A stretch of 64,000 nt of DNA from Psococerastis gibbosa (Eukaryota > Arthropoda > Insecta > Psocodea > Psocidae): assembly GCA_963971405.1 (NCBI GenBank), contig OZ020487.1, forward strand, positions 26,459,371 through 26,523,370, in the 5' to 3' direction. The notes beneath the pieces are model-generated. The model was not told where the DNA came from and did not search any database. It was given only the letters and a program-made list of their open reading frames with translations. Positions 33,507 to 43,703 of the stretch are shown here, in pieces. The position numbers and the translations under genes are program-made. Position 1 is the first letter of the stretch; each line of letters opens with the position of its first letter.

Positions 33507-34973
33507 TTAGTTTAAATGTTGGGAACCGGGGTTAGCGGGTCCGGGACCGAATGGGTAAGAGGGGATTGCCGGTGGACCCTGTAGGTAAGCCACATTGGTG
33601 CTGGATGGGCCTGCTGCAGGCTGTGGCCACGGCATTTGGGGCTGATTCCACTGCGGATATATCCGGGGGATAGGGTAACTGTTATAACCGTAGCCATTGG
33701 CATTACCTTGTTGGCGCTTATTATTATTATTATAATATCCACGTCCGTGCCCACGGCCTCGTCCGCGAAAATTGTTGACTCTGCCATTATTATAGCCATT
33801 ACTATTCTTATTATAATTATTATTATTAATCTTACTTGCGGGGCGCGTATTGGCGTAACATTGCAAATAGTGGTGGCCTAATTTGCCACAAGTGATGCAG
33901 GCTGGTACCAGCTTGCCATTATTCTGAGAATTTTGGCCATTTCTATTATTGCTAATTCGATTCTTAGCATATGAGCTTTTCGTTTGTTGGGGATTCGGAC
34001 CAGATTGGCCCGGTTGAATAGCTAATGCGTACGTGTCGGCCTTGGACGGAGTTTGCAAGACTGACAGACGCTTAGTCAGCAAATCGTCGATTTCCTTCTT
34101 GAAAACGTCTAGTGCCGGAACTGATGACGGCTGTGGGGAATAATGCCTACCAGAAACTTGTTCGAAATAAGTGGCCTCTTTTACGAGGTCGTCATAGTTT
34201 GAGACCTTTTTAATTACCAAGTATTGCCGAATCTCCGAGCGGAGATTGGCTAGGAGTATCTCGGTCCGCATCTCATCCCAAGTCGCCTGCCAAGCAGGCT
34301 TCGATTGTATCACTGTTCGTGCGACTTTATTAAAGCGGAGCAAAAATTCTGAAACTGATGGCTCGTCCAAACTTTGGACCGTGGCCTGGATTTCCGCGAG
34401 CGCCACTGTGAAGGGCAGGTGTGCTGTCAAACTAGATTTCAGTGCTGAGCACAAGGAATTATAATCTGCCGCCGTGGCGTTGTCGAATTGTCGGACTATG
34501 TCTAGGGCCTTGCCAACTAACTTAAATTTTAGGTAATCACATTTTTCGGCATCCGCCCATTTCTGATTTTTTGCCACAATGGCAAATTTATCCAGAAATT
34601 CTCCCACGGACATAGGGTCCTGGGGAGAACCGTAAAGGTTAGGGAGACCTGAAAAAAAATTCATGTCTAGGGCTTTTTCTGCGACTAAAAGGGATGATAA
34701 ATGCCTTTTGGCTCTGATCTGATAATGATCACGCTCGTTGGTTAAAGTTAGTGCCTTATGATACAAGGCAGAGACTACGTCAAATGTGCATACAGAAGCC
34801 TGTAAAACACCATGCACCTGCGTATTGTTTGACCCTAAAAGATTATTAATATGTACCCTGTGCAGCGGCTTTATACTATCTGCGTATCTGGCAAACTTGG
34901 CTATATCAGTCTGGGGTTCATGGAGTAAATCAATTAACTCCTTAGGCGTTGGAACTGGAGAGTTATAATACAA
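33507..34973 (-). CDS. gag: LTR-retrotransposon Gag protein
   Basis: An intact 488-residue ORF. The middle region (VGEFLDKFAIVAKNQKWADA, KLVGKALDIVRQ, SEFLLRFNKVA, TEILLANLRSEIRQYLV) looks like the helical capsid part of retrotransposon Gag. Near residues 358-371 lies one CCHC zinc knuckle, C-ITC-GKLGH-HYLQ-C, which binds RNA. An Asn/Gly/Arg-rich tail with RGRGRGHGRG and a Pro-rich end follow. Gag packages the element RNA in virus-like particles. No protease, reverse transcriptase or integrase follows, so the copy depends on others. Ty3/gypsy-like membership is likely but not proven, because pol is absent. The frame is unbroken, which suggests a fairly recent insertion. Confidence 0.88.
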   Translation of the reverse strand: MYYNSPVPTPKELIDLLHEPQTDIAKFARYADSIKPLHRVHINNLLGSNNTQVHGVLQASVCTFDVVSALYHKALTLTNERDHYQIRAKRHLSSLLVAEKALDMNFFSGLPNLYGSPQDPMSVGEFLDKFAIVAKNQKWADAEKCDYLKFKLVGKALDIVRQFDNATAADYNSLCSALKSSLTAHLPFTVALAEIQATVQSLDEPSVSEFLLRFNKVARTVIQSKPAWQATWDEMRTEILLANLRSEIRQYLVIKKVSNYDDLVKEATYFEQVSGRHYSPQPSSVPALDVFKKEIDDLLTKRLSVLQTPSKADTYALAIQPGQSGPNPQQTKSSYAKNRISNNRNGQNSQNNGKLVPACITCGKLGHHYLQCYANTRPASKINNNNYNKNSNGYNNGRVNNFRGRGRGHGRGYYNNNNKRQQGNANGYGYNSYPIPRIYPQWNQPQMPWPQPAAGPSSTNVAYLQGPPAIPSYPFGPGPANPGSQHLN

Positions 34974-35219
34974 CTACGACTAAATACAATAGTACACCCA
35001 TTCCTGCGACTGTATAAGCAATAAAGCTATTTTATCATTTATGATTGACTACTTGAGTGACTTAAAAAAAAAAATTTTGGGTATGGAGAGAATTCTCAAT
35101 TAACAATTTATACTGGATGGGTATATTTTAATTTTAAATTCACTTAATGAATGTCTACAATTACGAAATCACGATAACCTAAACAAGTGCAATAAAATAA
35201 TTATACTGGGTTACGAAAA

Positions 35220-35231
35220 CCGCTGCCACCA
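35220..35231 (-). promoter_or_regulatory. Primer-binding site, tRNA-Leu type
   Basis: The minus strand reads TGGTGGCAGCGG, complementary to CCGCTGCCACCA, the 3' end of a eukaryotic tRNA-Leu including CCA. It begins two bases after the LTR end (CTAACA), where reverse transcription would be primed. Confidence 0.8.
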
Positions 35232-35233
35232 AC

Positions 35234-35783
35234 TGTTAGCGATCTAAATTAACTGTTATCGTTAATTAATTATTGATATATTAAACTCTTAGCTTCTGTA
35301 TTAGCAAGCTGTTGTTGCTGTTGGGGATCGCTAAACTATTTATTGTGTCGCAGGATTGAGGGTACGATATTATTAGACAAGGTTCAATCAATGAATACAA
35401 CAATTATATTAAAATAAAATAATAAGACACTCACCAATAGGATACAGCCGGTGCCCGACACTTTATAAATTTAAAAGACAAATACTATGACTATTTAAGT
35501 TCCTTAATATAAATTCGACTCCTTGAGTCCTGAGAGGTTCCTCCTTCTGTCCCTTCCGTCTTCAGTCTACCCTCCAAAGTCCCTCTGGGGTCTAATTAAT
35601 ACCTCGGTCGGCGATGTCACCAAAATGGCTGTCTGGTCTCACGCCACTCGCTTTCGCGGAAATAAACCGTCAGCAGTTTTGGGCCTGGGCCAGACAGGCA
35701 CTCAGCAAGTTTCGCCGCCGGGTCGTCCATAAGTATGGCTAGAATATAGATCCCAGAGGGGCAGAGGCGACGATCCTCTGACA
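35234..35783 (-). repeat. LTR of the retrotransposon derivative, 550 bp
   Basis: Read on the minus strand it starts TGTCAGAGGATCG and ends ATCGCTAACA, so it has TG...CA ends. The primer site follows after two bases. The first two thirds recur in inverse orientation at 32992-33361. Confidence 0.85.
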
Positions 35784-35880
35784 GAACCACACCTAAAATA
35801 TTGATATGGAAAGACCGTGATGGTGAAAACCGTGGAATCCGAAAATGCTTCGTTTTATCATTGGTCGGAACCACCATGCT

Positions 35881-36276
35881 TAGGCGGGGATTCCACCGAC
35901 CGGATAGGGCTGAATACAAAAACGGTGACGTGGTATCAGGCATTCAAGATTTAGGCGGGGTTTCCACCAACCAATTGCAGAATGCAAATGACATTGACGG
36001 AAATTTTTGTTTTCCTTTCTGCCATAGGGCCCAGTTAAAATTGATCAATGATCATACAGTAAAATCACAAACTAAAATTAAAAAATGGCGTCATGGGATA
36101 TGTTAAGTACAAACATTTTAATAGATTTCTATAAAAAGAAAAATTCTAATTTCGGTCAATGTCATTTGCATTCTGCAATGCGAGGTCGGTGGAAACCTCG
36201 CCTAAGTCTTGAATGTTTGCTACCACGTCACCGTTTTTGTATTTAGCCCTAGCCGGTCGGTGGAATCGGCGCCTTA
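35881..36276. mobile_element. Two-shell nested foldback element with inverted core
   Basis: The outer ends are AGGCGGGGATTCCACCGACCGG and CCGGTCGGTGGAATCGGCGCC, then CTAGGGCT and CGGTGACGTGG. The inner shell starts GGCGGGGTTTCCACCAACCA and ends GAGGTCGGTGGAAACCTCGCC. The AT-rich core is in the opposite orientation to that of 21.7 and 31.6 kb. Confidence 0.88.
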
Positions 36277-36493
36277 ATCAATAATCTACGTGTGCCTTAA
36301 CCATACACTTAAATAGGAAAACATCTAGCCTGTGAGCTCACTCGCCAGTTTACATAACCATGTTCCTGCAGGAATATAACCGAACCTCCAAGCAACCGCG
36401 AAGAGCTAGGCTCTGATCATTGAAAGTTTATTGTAAATTTTTGCAGACCCGGTTTTCTTTCATTGTTGCTTTCCTATTTATGCGTAGGCCTAG

Positions 36494-36860
36494 TATAAGG
36501 AAAACTTTCCAATGGATTTACACGTTTTGTGGTCCCAGGAACCCCGTTTTTACGAAATGTGTAATATTAATCTGTCCATCGATTTGTGGATTTTAATGAA
36601 ATTTGGCAAGGAGATTCACAAAAACCATATCTCGGGTAGTTATTTTTATTTTGGGAGGTTTACCTACCCAAAAAGCGACAAAAACGTTTTCTCATACACG
36701 GCTCCAACGAATTTCTTTAAATTTACTGCAAGGCCTATAATATATTGTAGGCTAGTACCATAATTAATAATGTTAACAAAAACCAATTGCCCCTTGAATT
36801 TTGTTCTGGGGCAAAACAGTAAAAAAGAATCAATTTTCATCAATCGATTTTCCGGAGACT
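36494..36860 (-). repeat. Fragment of the TGCTTTCCAATTTATA element
   Basis: It contains ACTTTCCAATGGATTTACACGTTTTG, GGTCCCAGGAACCCC and TTTTTACGAAATGT, plus GATGAAATTT-like and TTATTTTTATTTTGGGAGG segments, matching the large copies at 38.8, 48.0 and 55.9 kb. The far end is missing. Confidence 0.7.
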
Positions 36861-37084
36861 ATTTCTTGGTCTGCCCTTTGTAGGCTACCGTAATCATCCC
36901 ATCCCAATTCCGTGCTTTGGGATAGCGATAGTCGAGACAACCCAAATTTAACCCTAGTATAATTCTTTACCATTGAACTGCTCATATCATCTATCACTGT
37001 TTATACTAATTGATAACTAGAAAAGCATGTACGGCTAGTACGGGTTCACTTGTACCGGCTCTTTTCCAAAGTTCTGTTGTAGTA

Positions 37085-37226
37085 TGGCGGGGTTTCCACC
37101 GACCTCTCATTGCAGAATGCAAATGACATTGACGTGGTAGCAGATATCATTAATAAGTCTTGAATGTCTGCTACCACGTCAATGCCATTTGCATTCTGCA
37201 ATGAGAGGTCGGTAGAAACCCCGCCT
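37085..37226. mobile_element. Foldback element, single shell
   Basis: A 142-bp near-perfect hairpin: GGCGGGGTTTCCACCGACCT, CATTGCAGAATGCAAATGACATT and GACGTGGTAGCAGA on the left, mirrored on the right, with an ATCATTAATAAGTCTTGA loop. The arm sequence equals the inner shells of the composite copies. Confidence 0.92.
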
Positions 37227-38040
37227 ATGTAGGGCGTAGGCTATCTTTTACTGGAAACTCGACGTAAAAGCGCCAATAACACGGCGTAAAAGCATACGCG
37301 CTGGTTTGCAGGCGTTAGATTGAGTTAGCTGCTCTCCAAATTATTAGTCTTGAGGTCTTTGTTCTTGCCGCACGACTTGGGCAAACCTGAGGGAGGTCAT
37401 TCGCCTATTCTTGAGCGACCATGCTTTTCCAGAATCTTCTTTTACCAGTAAAATGGTCTAATGACCTTTTCCTTTGTTCTTCTCATGCCGAAGATGCGAT
37501 GTCACACTGTCCAAGCTGAACTGATTTTTTTAGCACTCGGGAATTTACCCATTGAGTAGCATTGATTCGGTAATAGAGGGCATGGCCGCATGGTGTAGAT
37601 TTATAGAATTAAATGAAATTTTACGAGGAATGTAGGAAAATTAGGTGCAGGTCAAGTTCAAATTTATGAACATCAGGCCATCGGAAGAAATGTTGCTGTA
37701 CCTAGGCCTACCTTTTTCATTTTATTTTCCCCCGATTATATGAAGGGTGCTGCAGGCTGCTACCTATGATGTAACTTGTGACATGTGTGGCAGTTGAAAG
37801 TGTCTGGAAGTAGGAAAGGTGGATAGTTCGCACACAGGGCCCAGAAGTTTCTAGATGCAGTGGGCTTCATCCAATACTGGGCAAGGGCCCTGCTGGCGCT
37901 TAAATATGGTTGACGGCGGTTACGATTACTTTACTGCAGTACCGGGTTTGGGCAATTGTGTGGGGGCCCCTGGGCCCGAATTGTGTGGGGCCCTTGGGGT
38001 CTTGCACCCTTACACGAATATTCCGCCATCATTTATAAAA

Positions 38041-38260
38041 TAGACTTACTTACTGACTTACTTACTAGCCAACGCCCACCCTTGGCATTTCGGCCATTTG
38101 GTGACGCGCTGACCAGTAGCGACGTGCTATCTTTTCGAATTCGTCTTCATTTGTCGGCGTGTGGTCGATCGCCGGGCATTTATAAAATAGAGACACAGGA
38201 TGCAAAATTGAATAGAATGGAAAAGGCGATTTATCATTAATGCCACGTTCCAATTTCACG
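38041..38260 (-). pseudogene. LINE 3' tail with (TTAC)n end
   Basis: ACTTACTTACTGACTTACTTACTAG at the left is the same type of tail as in the LINE at 12484. The minus strand encodes FEKIARRYWSARHQMAEMPR before a stop. It is a short, old relic of uncertain family. Confidence 0.4.
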
Positions 38261-38834
38261 CCAAATATTTCGACAAGTTTATTTATTTGCTTTAGTTTTT
38301 TGTTTTAGATTTTTAATCTGCGATTTTTTTGTGCCATTTTGTGGGGGCCCCCTTTTTTAGGGGGGGGGGCTAGAGTCCTGACCCCATATAGGCAAACCCG
38401 GTGCTGCTTTACTGATTACTGAGTAAAATGGCACCAACAACCACTTTGTCCAGATTGGCCGTGGCCATGGACCGCAAGTCAGTTTCCAGACATCAGTATA
38501 AAGTCTCGTTGTACTAGCTAGACAGAGTGTAAGTAGTCCTAAACGCCGTAGCTCCATAGCTATACGAGGCCAACGAACCCGGGGGGAATGAACTGCAGGT
38601 CCACTTGTACCTACTCAAGGTACTTTACTTTCCTTCTCCAGTGAGCGCTTCCTGCCAGCGCTCCTCAGCCTTGACCGTGAACTTCCCAGGACAACGCACT
38701 CCAGCCAAGCTTGCCGCAGAAGCCAACCTGAAAAATATATACATTTCGGGTTGGCCAATCATGCAGGATGTTTTACAAAGTTGCGACGTTTTCAAAATGT
38801 CCTGATTACAATAATAATAATAATAATAATAATA

Positions 38835-39713
38835 ACAAAGAACCGGTCCGAGTTTACTCGAACATGCTTCCCAATTCATCAAAATTAGTAGATAGAGAAA
38901 ATGAGTAATTTCATGGTAAATAATTTTCCTATAGATAAATTTCGGGCATCTCGGGGGGGTTGTCCACCTGACGTCACTGGAGGTGAGGTAAATTCTAGAT
39001 AGGTCAGACCAACAAATTACCACACAGCAATAATGGCAGGGCGCGCAATGCATTTGAGCGCAAATTTTCTAGCATTTTTCAAAAAAATAATTTTTTGTGC
39101 AAAACCAAATAGTATTTTGAGAAAGCAACCTTACCAGTTTCGTTACTCAATTTAACACCTAAAACATGCCTGAAGGTAGAATTCATCGATAGAAAGGTTT
39201 GGAAGAAAAATTATTTTTTAGTCATTTTTCATTAAAATTTCGTTATTTTTATTTTTTACCCCCAGATGCAAACTATCAAGGGGCAAGCGACCCCCCGCAT
39301 TTTGTCAACATTAATAACGACTACAATATATGTGAATTTGAAAGAAATCGTTGCAGTTTTTTCGAGAAATAATTTATTTAGACGTTTTTTATGAGTTTTT
39401 CGAAAATAAAACACCCCCAAATTGAGTTAGCCCAAAATAAAAAAATTATCCTGAGGTATGATTTTTGTGAACCTACATACCGAATTTCATCAAAATTGAC
39501 CGAGCAGTTTGCCCGGAAATCGACGCACAGACAGACAGGCAGAGCGACAGACAGAGCGACAGAGCGACAGACAGAGCGACAGACATTTCGTAAAAACCAC
39601 TTTTTTGGGTTCCTGGGACCTCAAAACGTGTAAATCCGTTGAAATCTCGGAATCGAAAATTTCGACCATCACAAAGCTTTCCTTATACTACGTATAAATT
39701 GGAAAGCAAAAAG
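38835..39713 (+). mobile_element. TIR element with TGCTTTCCAATTTATA ends, copy 1
   Basis: It begins AAAGAACCGGTCCGAGTTTACTCG followed by TGCTTCCCAATTCATC, and ends with ACGTATAAATTGGAAAGCAAAAAG, so a subterminal inverted repeat encloses about 850 bp. The interior has AT-rich blocks, CAAGGGGCAAGCGACCCCCC and a (GACA)n stretch near 39523-39588. Other copies: 47975-48839, 55902-56921 (minus), with fragments at 36.5 and 58.4 kb. The repeated short ORFs inside it (FRKNHFFGSWDLKT type) are not likely genes. The transposon class is unknown. Confidence 0.75.
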
Positions 39714-39975
39714 AATGGCACACTGCATAGGCTATGTTATTTAACTTTTTGAAAGTCAATTAGGTACTGCTTAAAAAAATAGCCTAATAAAAATAATAAT
39801 AATGTTATTGTACAATAATACACATTACGGGGCATAGAGCGATTGTTAAATTAAAGGATGGTCAGGAATCCAAAATCCGGTCCGTGCGATGGACTTGTGC
39901 AGGATGAGGCAAGACTAGAAAATGGCGCCCCTTTCTGAATAAGGTAGCAACTATTTGACATTCTATAGGGTTGTA

Positions 39976-40122
39976 CAGGGCCGTAGCCAGAATTTTTTTC
40001 GGGAGGGGTCCATCTGACATCACATGAGGTAAGGTAGCCTCAATATATTTAAAACCGCATTCTATCTAGTGTACACGGGAGGGGTCCGGACCCCCTGGAC
40101 CCCCCTCCGGCTATGGCCTTGA
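39976..40122. mobile_element. hAT-like MITE with CAGGGCCGTAGCC end
   Basis: The left end CAGGGCCGTAGCCAGAATTT and the right end CCGGCTATGGCCTTG form an imperfect inverted repeat, with GGAGGGGTCC and GGACCCCCCTCC next to the ends. I see no convincing target duplication. Confidence 0.65.
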
Positions 40123-40866
40123 GCCCGCACATGAATTGTATTTACTGTATACTGTGGCAGTACGAAGAGGGGAGGTTAAGAGTTTCAGATTTTCTTTCAT
40201 AAAATGATCATTGTTTAGGGCAAATTTATTAGGCTAAGGTAGGTAAGCCTTCCTTATTTTTGTATAATTTAGCATAAAACTATAATATAAACTAGCCTAA
40301 ACATAATTTCTATTCATTCAAAGAGTTAGTTTCATATCTTTATCATCATGATCAGGAAAAAGAATATTGTCCATTATCGTAGCCTATTATATTGTACTTA
40401 AGGTGCATATTTTTTAATATGCAAATGTCAAGTATAATTCACTAATGCACGCGCTAGTTTAGCACAAGCAGCTGATGAAAAGACATGTGTTTTTTTAATT
40501 CATCAGGTTTTCGACTGAGGGAAAAATATTTTTTTACAGTTTCATATGGCTCTGCCTATACAGTAGTGTAATACCGTACAGAAAAATCATTAAAAAAATA
40601 CTGGCTCGAAAATACAATACAAATTGCAAGAATATCATGTAAAAAAAAAGTAGTGCAATAAAATACATACACAGTATACTTGTTATTATATACAGTATAT
40701 ATACATATGTAGTATAGGTATATAATTATATAGTTACATAATATCTATTGCATAATATAATAAAATTAAAATAGATAATATAATGATACTTACTCATTAA
40801 TACAGGCAATAGGTCTGGTCTAGACGGTCTAGTTTATAATTACTCCACAAGGAGTCAACCAACTGG

Positions 40867-41007
40867 ACTAGTTGATGAAACAGAAGATTCTGGGCTGATG
40901 GACCGTGGTCGTTCTGAATGATGACGATGAAACGTGTAAAAGGACGCTTTCAGATCGACCACGGCCCATCAGTCTGGATTCTTCTTATAGTTCTGTTTCA
41001 TAGTCTA
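40867..41007. repeat. Foldback hairpin element, about 140 bp
   Basis: The left arm CTAGTTGATGAAACAGAAG then GGGCTGATGGACCGTGGTCG pairs with CGACCACGGCCCATCAGTCT then AGTTCTGTTTCATAGTCTAG. The arms are about 50 bp with small mismatches. I see no second copy in the window. Confidence 0.75.
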
Positions 41008-42660
41008 GCCACGTGTGGTTACCGGGCCTCTAACCTAAGATCTGAAATTATGGCATTAATATCCATGGCATGAATTTTCAGCGGCCTCTTGTCACACTCT
41101 GAACTTTATTAGTACCTACCTAACAACTGGCAATAACTGTTGCCATTATTTTACGCACTTAATATTTTAAATGCAAATAGTACTATAAATATATATACGG
41201 TACTTATTGCATTGTGCGATTGTTTAAGCGTATAATTATCGTATTAGCTACATGCTAGTACTTAGTTTTGAATTTTGATGTGTAGGTTACCGTACACGCG
41301 GGAAGCATAAAATTAAAAATCACATTGCATTTATGCGATTTAACCTCAGCGCTCCTCGCACGTCCGCTAATAGCATCTATTCCTAATTGTCACTAAATAG
41401 TCGGAGTAAATCTGTAATAATAGTCCGAACTTGATTTCGCCGTGTAAGCTTAGTAGGTTTACGTAGGTATTTTTCTGTTTTATATCAAATATTATATTTT
41501 AAGTTCTCGCTAACCCTTGAATACCCTTAGCGAAAACCTGAGATTTTAACATTCAACACAGAAAAAAAACTTTTGGTAAGATTGACCATTTTTTCCCTGC
41601 TGAATAAATATGTAGGCTTGTATATGTCCAAAAAGTTTCATAATTAAGATTAAGGTATGTGATTAATTCGATCCTTTTAAGGGTATACAACGACGTATAG
41701 GATATAGAGTCTGATTCTAATTAAGAAGTAATGTTGTTTTCTTTACATATATAAAAAATATAGGGGAAGTTGACCCCCTAATATTACGAGGAGTTGATTT
41801 CAAAAGTAAAATGACCCGTTCTTTATTATTACCATTGCCAAAGTCAAGGGCTCTCAATGCTAGGGGCCTACATTGCTACTGTCGACCCTGTCATTGCTCC
41901 TTATATTGCCACCTTGAATACTAAGCATACTGTACCTGTACCTCCTTCCTCTTACTTTCCTAGTAAGCTAAGCACTCAATGCGCTCACCGCAAGTATTTT
42001 GCCCACTTAAGCTGTAGGTGCATATATAATTTAGCCATTCCGAACCTCTGACCTTCCGATAATATAAACCTGCAGGACATTTGCTAACCATCACCCGCAG
42101 GCTGCAGGCATGGGGCAACTTGTCAGTGGGATTATCGGAACCGAATCACCCTAAAATTGATAAATTATTTGATTTTTAATTTTTTTTTTACTAAGACTAT
42201 GTGCAGTCTCAACAAGACAGTAGCCTACGTCACTACTATAAAAGAGACTGCGATGTTGGAAGAAATTTTAGATGATTGTTGGAGAGAAGTTCGTTCACCC
42301 TACCACATAACATTCGAGTCTGACCGCATCCGTACCTCTCATACAACTCCCGGGTACTCCCTTGAGTCTAGTAAATTTATTAGGAGTGAAGTTTGAGCGA
42401 GTACTTTATAATACCTTAGTTTTAAAAGTAGAACTCCTTCGGTCTGTAATCCTCAATGTCTGTTTTTTTTTTTAAAATACAAATTAAGTACTTCTTCCTC
42501 TTCTCTTAGTGCCGCGTGGGCAGCGTGAGGGGGTCGCCCCCGACCCAATTCTTGTACTCGATCCGGTGGGACGCTAACGCTAAGCTCGGCCATTGTTTTT
42601 CCTCTTGCTCAATGTGTAAAAATTAAGTTCAATAATTGCTAAATCTGAAATAGGTTATCA
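41008..42660. other. AT-rich spacer
   Basis: No recognised gene. The ORFs at 41857-42051 and 42157-42396 carry no motif I can name. On the minus strand about 42570-42610 resembles a stretch (GAGCTCGGCAATTGTTTTCC) found at the end of the LINE at 50.97 kb, hinting at a small LINE fragment. Confidence 0.35.
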
Positions 42661-42671
42661 AGAATAAACTG

Positions 42672-42737
42672 AATCTGGTGGGACGCGAACCCACGATCTA
42701 CACCTCCCATAATGTTAACCACTACACTACGGATTCT
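42672..42737 (-). tRNA. tRNA-like sequence, probably a pseudogene or SINE head
   Basis: The minus strand begins GAATCCGTAGTGTAGTGGTTAAC, an excellent A box like that of tRNA-Val, and has the T-arm GTGGGTTCGCGTCCCAC with perfect 5-bp stem and B box. The two ends (GAATC...GATTC) can pair. The anticodon region is about six bases too short and does not fold into a proper stem, so this is unlikely to be a functional tRNA. Confidence 0.5.
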
Positions 42738-43075
42738 TCCGTACAATCATCAAATACCCTACTTGATGCTCAACGACAAGATTCAAATTGATAGACAGGT
42801 TAGCGCAGCTAACTAACTGAAGAAGTCTGTGAGCTTATATTTTTTGCATATAGGCAAAATTTTATTTCATCTTCAAATTTAACACAAAAAATTGTGGCCG
42901 ATCGGTGTTAGGCCACATTATCCCCATTAAAATGTAGAGGAACATTTCTTCTGCTGTTTGACATCTCATTCATGGCTCTACGATCGGCATTTCGCGAGAT
43001 TTTGTTAGTGGAGGGTTCCATTACTTCCATTTGGTCTTAAAAAGATGCTGTCATGCTGACGATGGCACCCCCTCG

Positions 43076-43703
43076 CAGTGGCGTAGCCGGGGGGGGGGGG
43101 GATCAGCGGGGTCCGGACCCCCCCCCCAAAAAAAATTTTTTTTAGCAAAACAGAAATTTTTTCAGATATTTATTCAAAAACATTCCCGGTCCCCCTGATT
43201 CCAGTTTTGTTAATAATGTTTGCAAAATCAAAAAAAATTTGCCGTCAAACTATTTCAGGCCTATCTTTTAAAAAGCATCCCCCACGGTAGCTCCCGGGCC
43301 CCCCTTGTTAGCTGTAATATTCTTCTCTCACAATTTCGGCCCCAGGGCCCCCACAAGGCCAAACCCGGCACTGGCTATGGGCTTGTCTGGCATCCTGATT
43401 CCTCTGTCTTCATTTTATATTAAATTGATAGTGGAATATTCGTTTAAGGGTATATAAGACTCTTCACACCGAGGAAGGACCCCCACACAATTCCGGCCCC
43501 AGGGCCCCCCACAAGGCCCTGAGAAGATGCGTACGTCCATGAGGACGGCTTACCTATTTTTATACTATTTTACGAAAATACGGGGGGGGGAGTGCCAAAT
43601 GAAACACCACCCCATTCGAAAACCTATGGTAAACGGGCAAACTTAATGTATTGATGTTGCATGAAAACTGGACCCCCCCAAAAAAATTCTGGCTACGCCA
43701 CTG
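43076..43703. mobile_element. hAT-type MITE, CAGTGGCGTAGCC ends
   Basis: The inverted ends are CAGTGGCGTAGCCGG and GGCTACGCCACTG. The flanks CCCCCTCG and CCCCCTCA agree in 7 of 8 bases. Inside lie a run of about 14 G, GGTCCGGACC and a C-run. The shorter copy at 59383-59707 shares the interior (CCGTCAAACTATTTCAGGCC, CCTATCTTTTAAAAA). Confidence 0.8.

Larger units (their letters stand above)
32988..35787 (-). mobile_element. LTR-retrotransposon derivative with inverted LTRs and GAAC target duplication
   Basis: The unit between the GAAC copies (32988-32991 and 35784-35787) begins TGTCAGAGGATCG and ends CGATCCTCTGACA. It comprises, read on the minus strand, a full LTR (35783-35234), a primer-binding site (35231-35220), a leader, a gag ORF (34973-33507), about 145 bp of unassigned sequence and then an LTR segment in reverse orientation (33361-32992). 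No pol, protease or integrase is present. It is a defective derivative that nevertheless appears to have integrated as a unit. Confidence 0.82.

Noticed and set aside
33636..33881. ORF of isoleucine-rich sequence on the plus strand
   Set aside because: It is the antisense of the Asn-rich tail of the gag ORF.
32992..35783. A DIRS-type retrotransposon, suggested by the inverted ends
   Set aside because: A tRNA-Leu primer site directly after a TG...CA LTR and the 4-bp duplication fit an integrase-type LTR element, and no tyrosine recombinase is seen.
39391..39697. Overlapping ORFs with TDRQTERQ-like repeats and the sequence FRKNHFFG...WDLKT, also seen at 48.4 and 55.9 kb
   Set aside because: They are translations of the (GACA)n microsatellite and flanks inside a repeated TIR element. 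The frame is not kept between copies.
42672..42737. A functional tRNA-Val gene on the minus strand
   Set aside because: A and B boxes are excellent, but the anticodon arm is too short to fold, so it is kept only as a tRNA-like pseudogene or SINE head.
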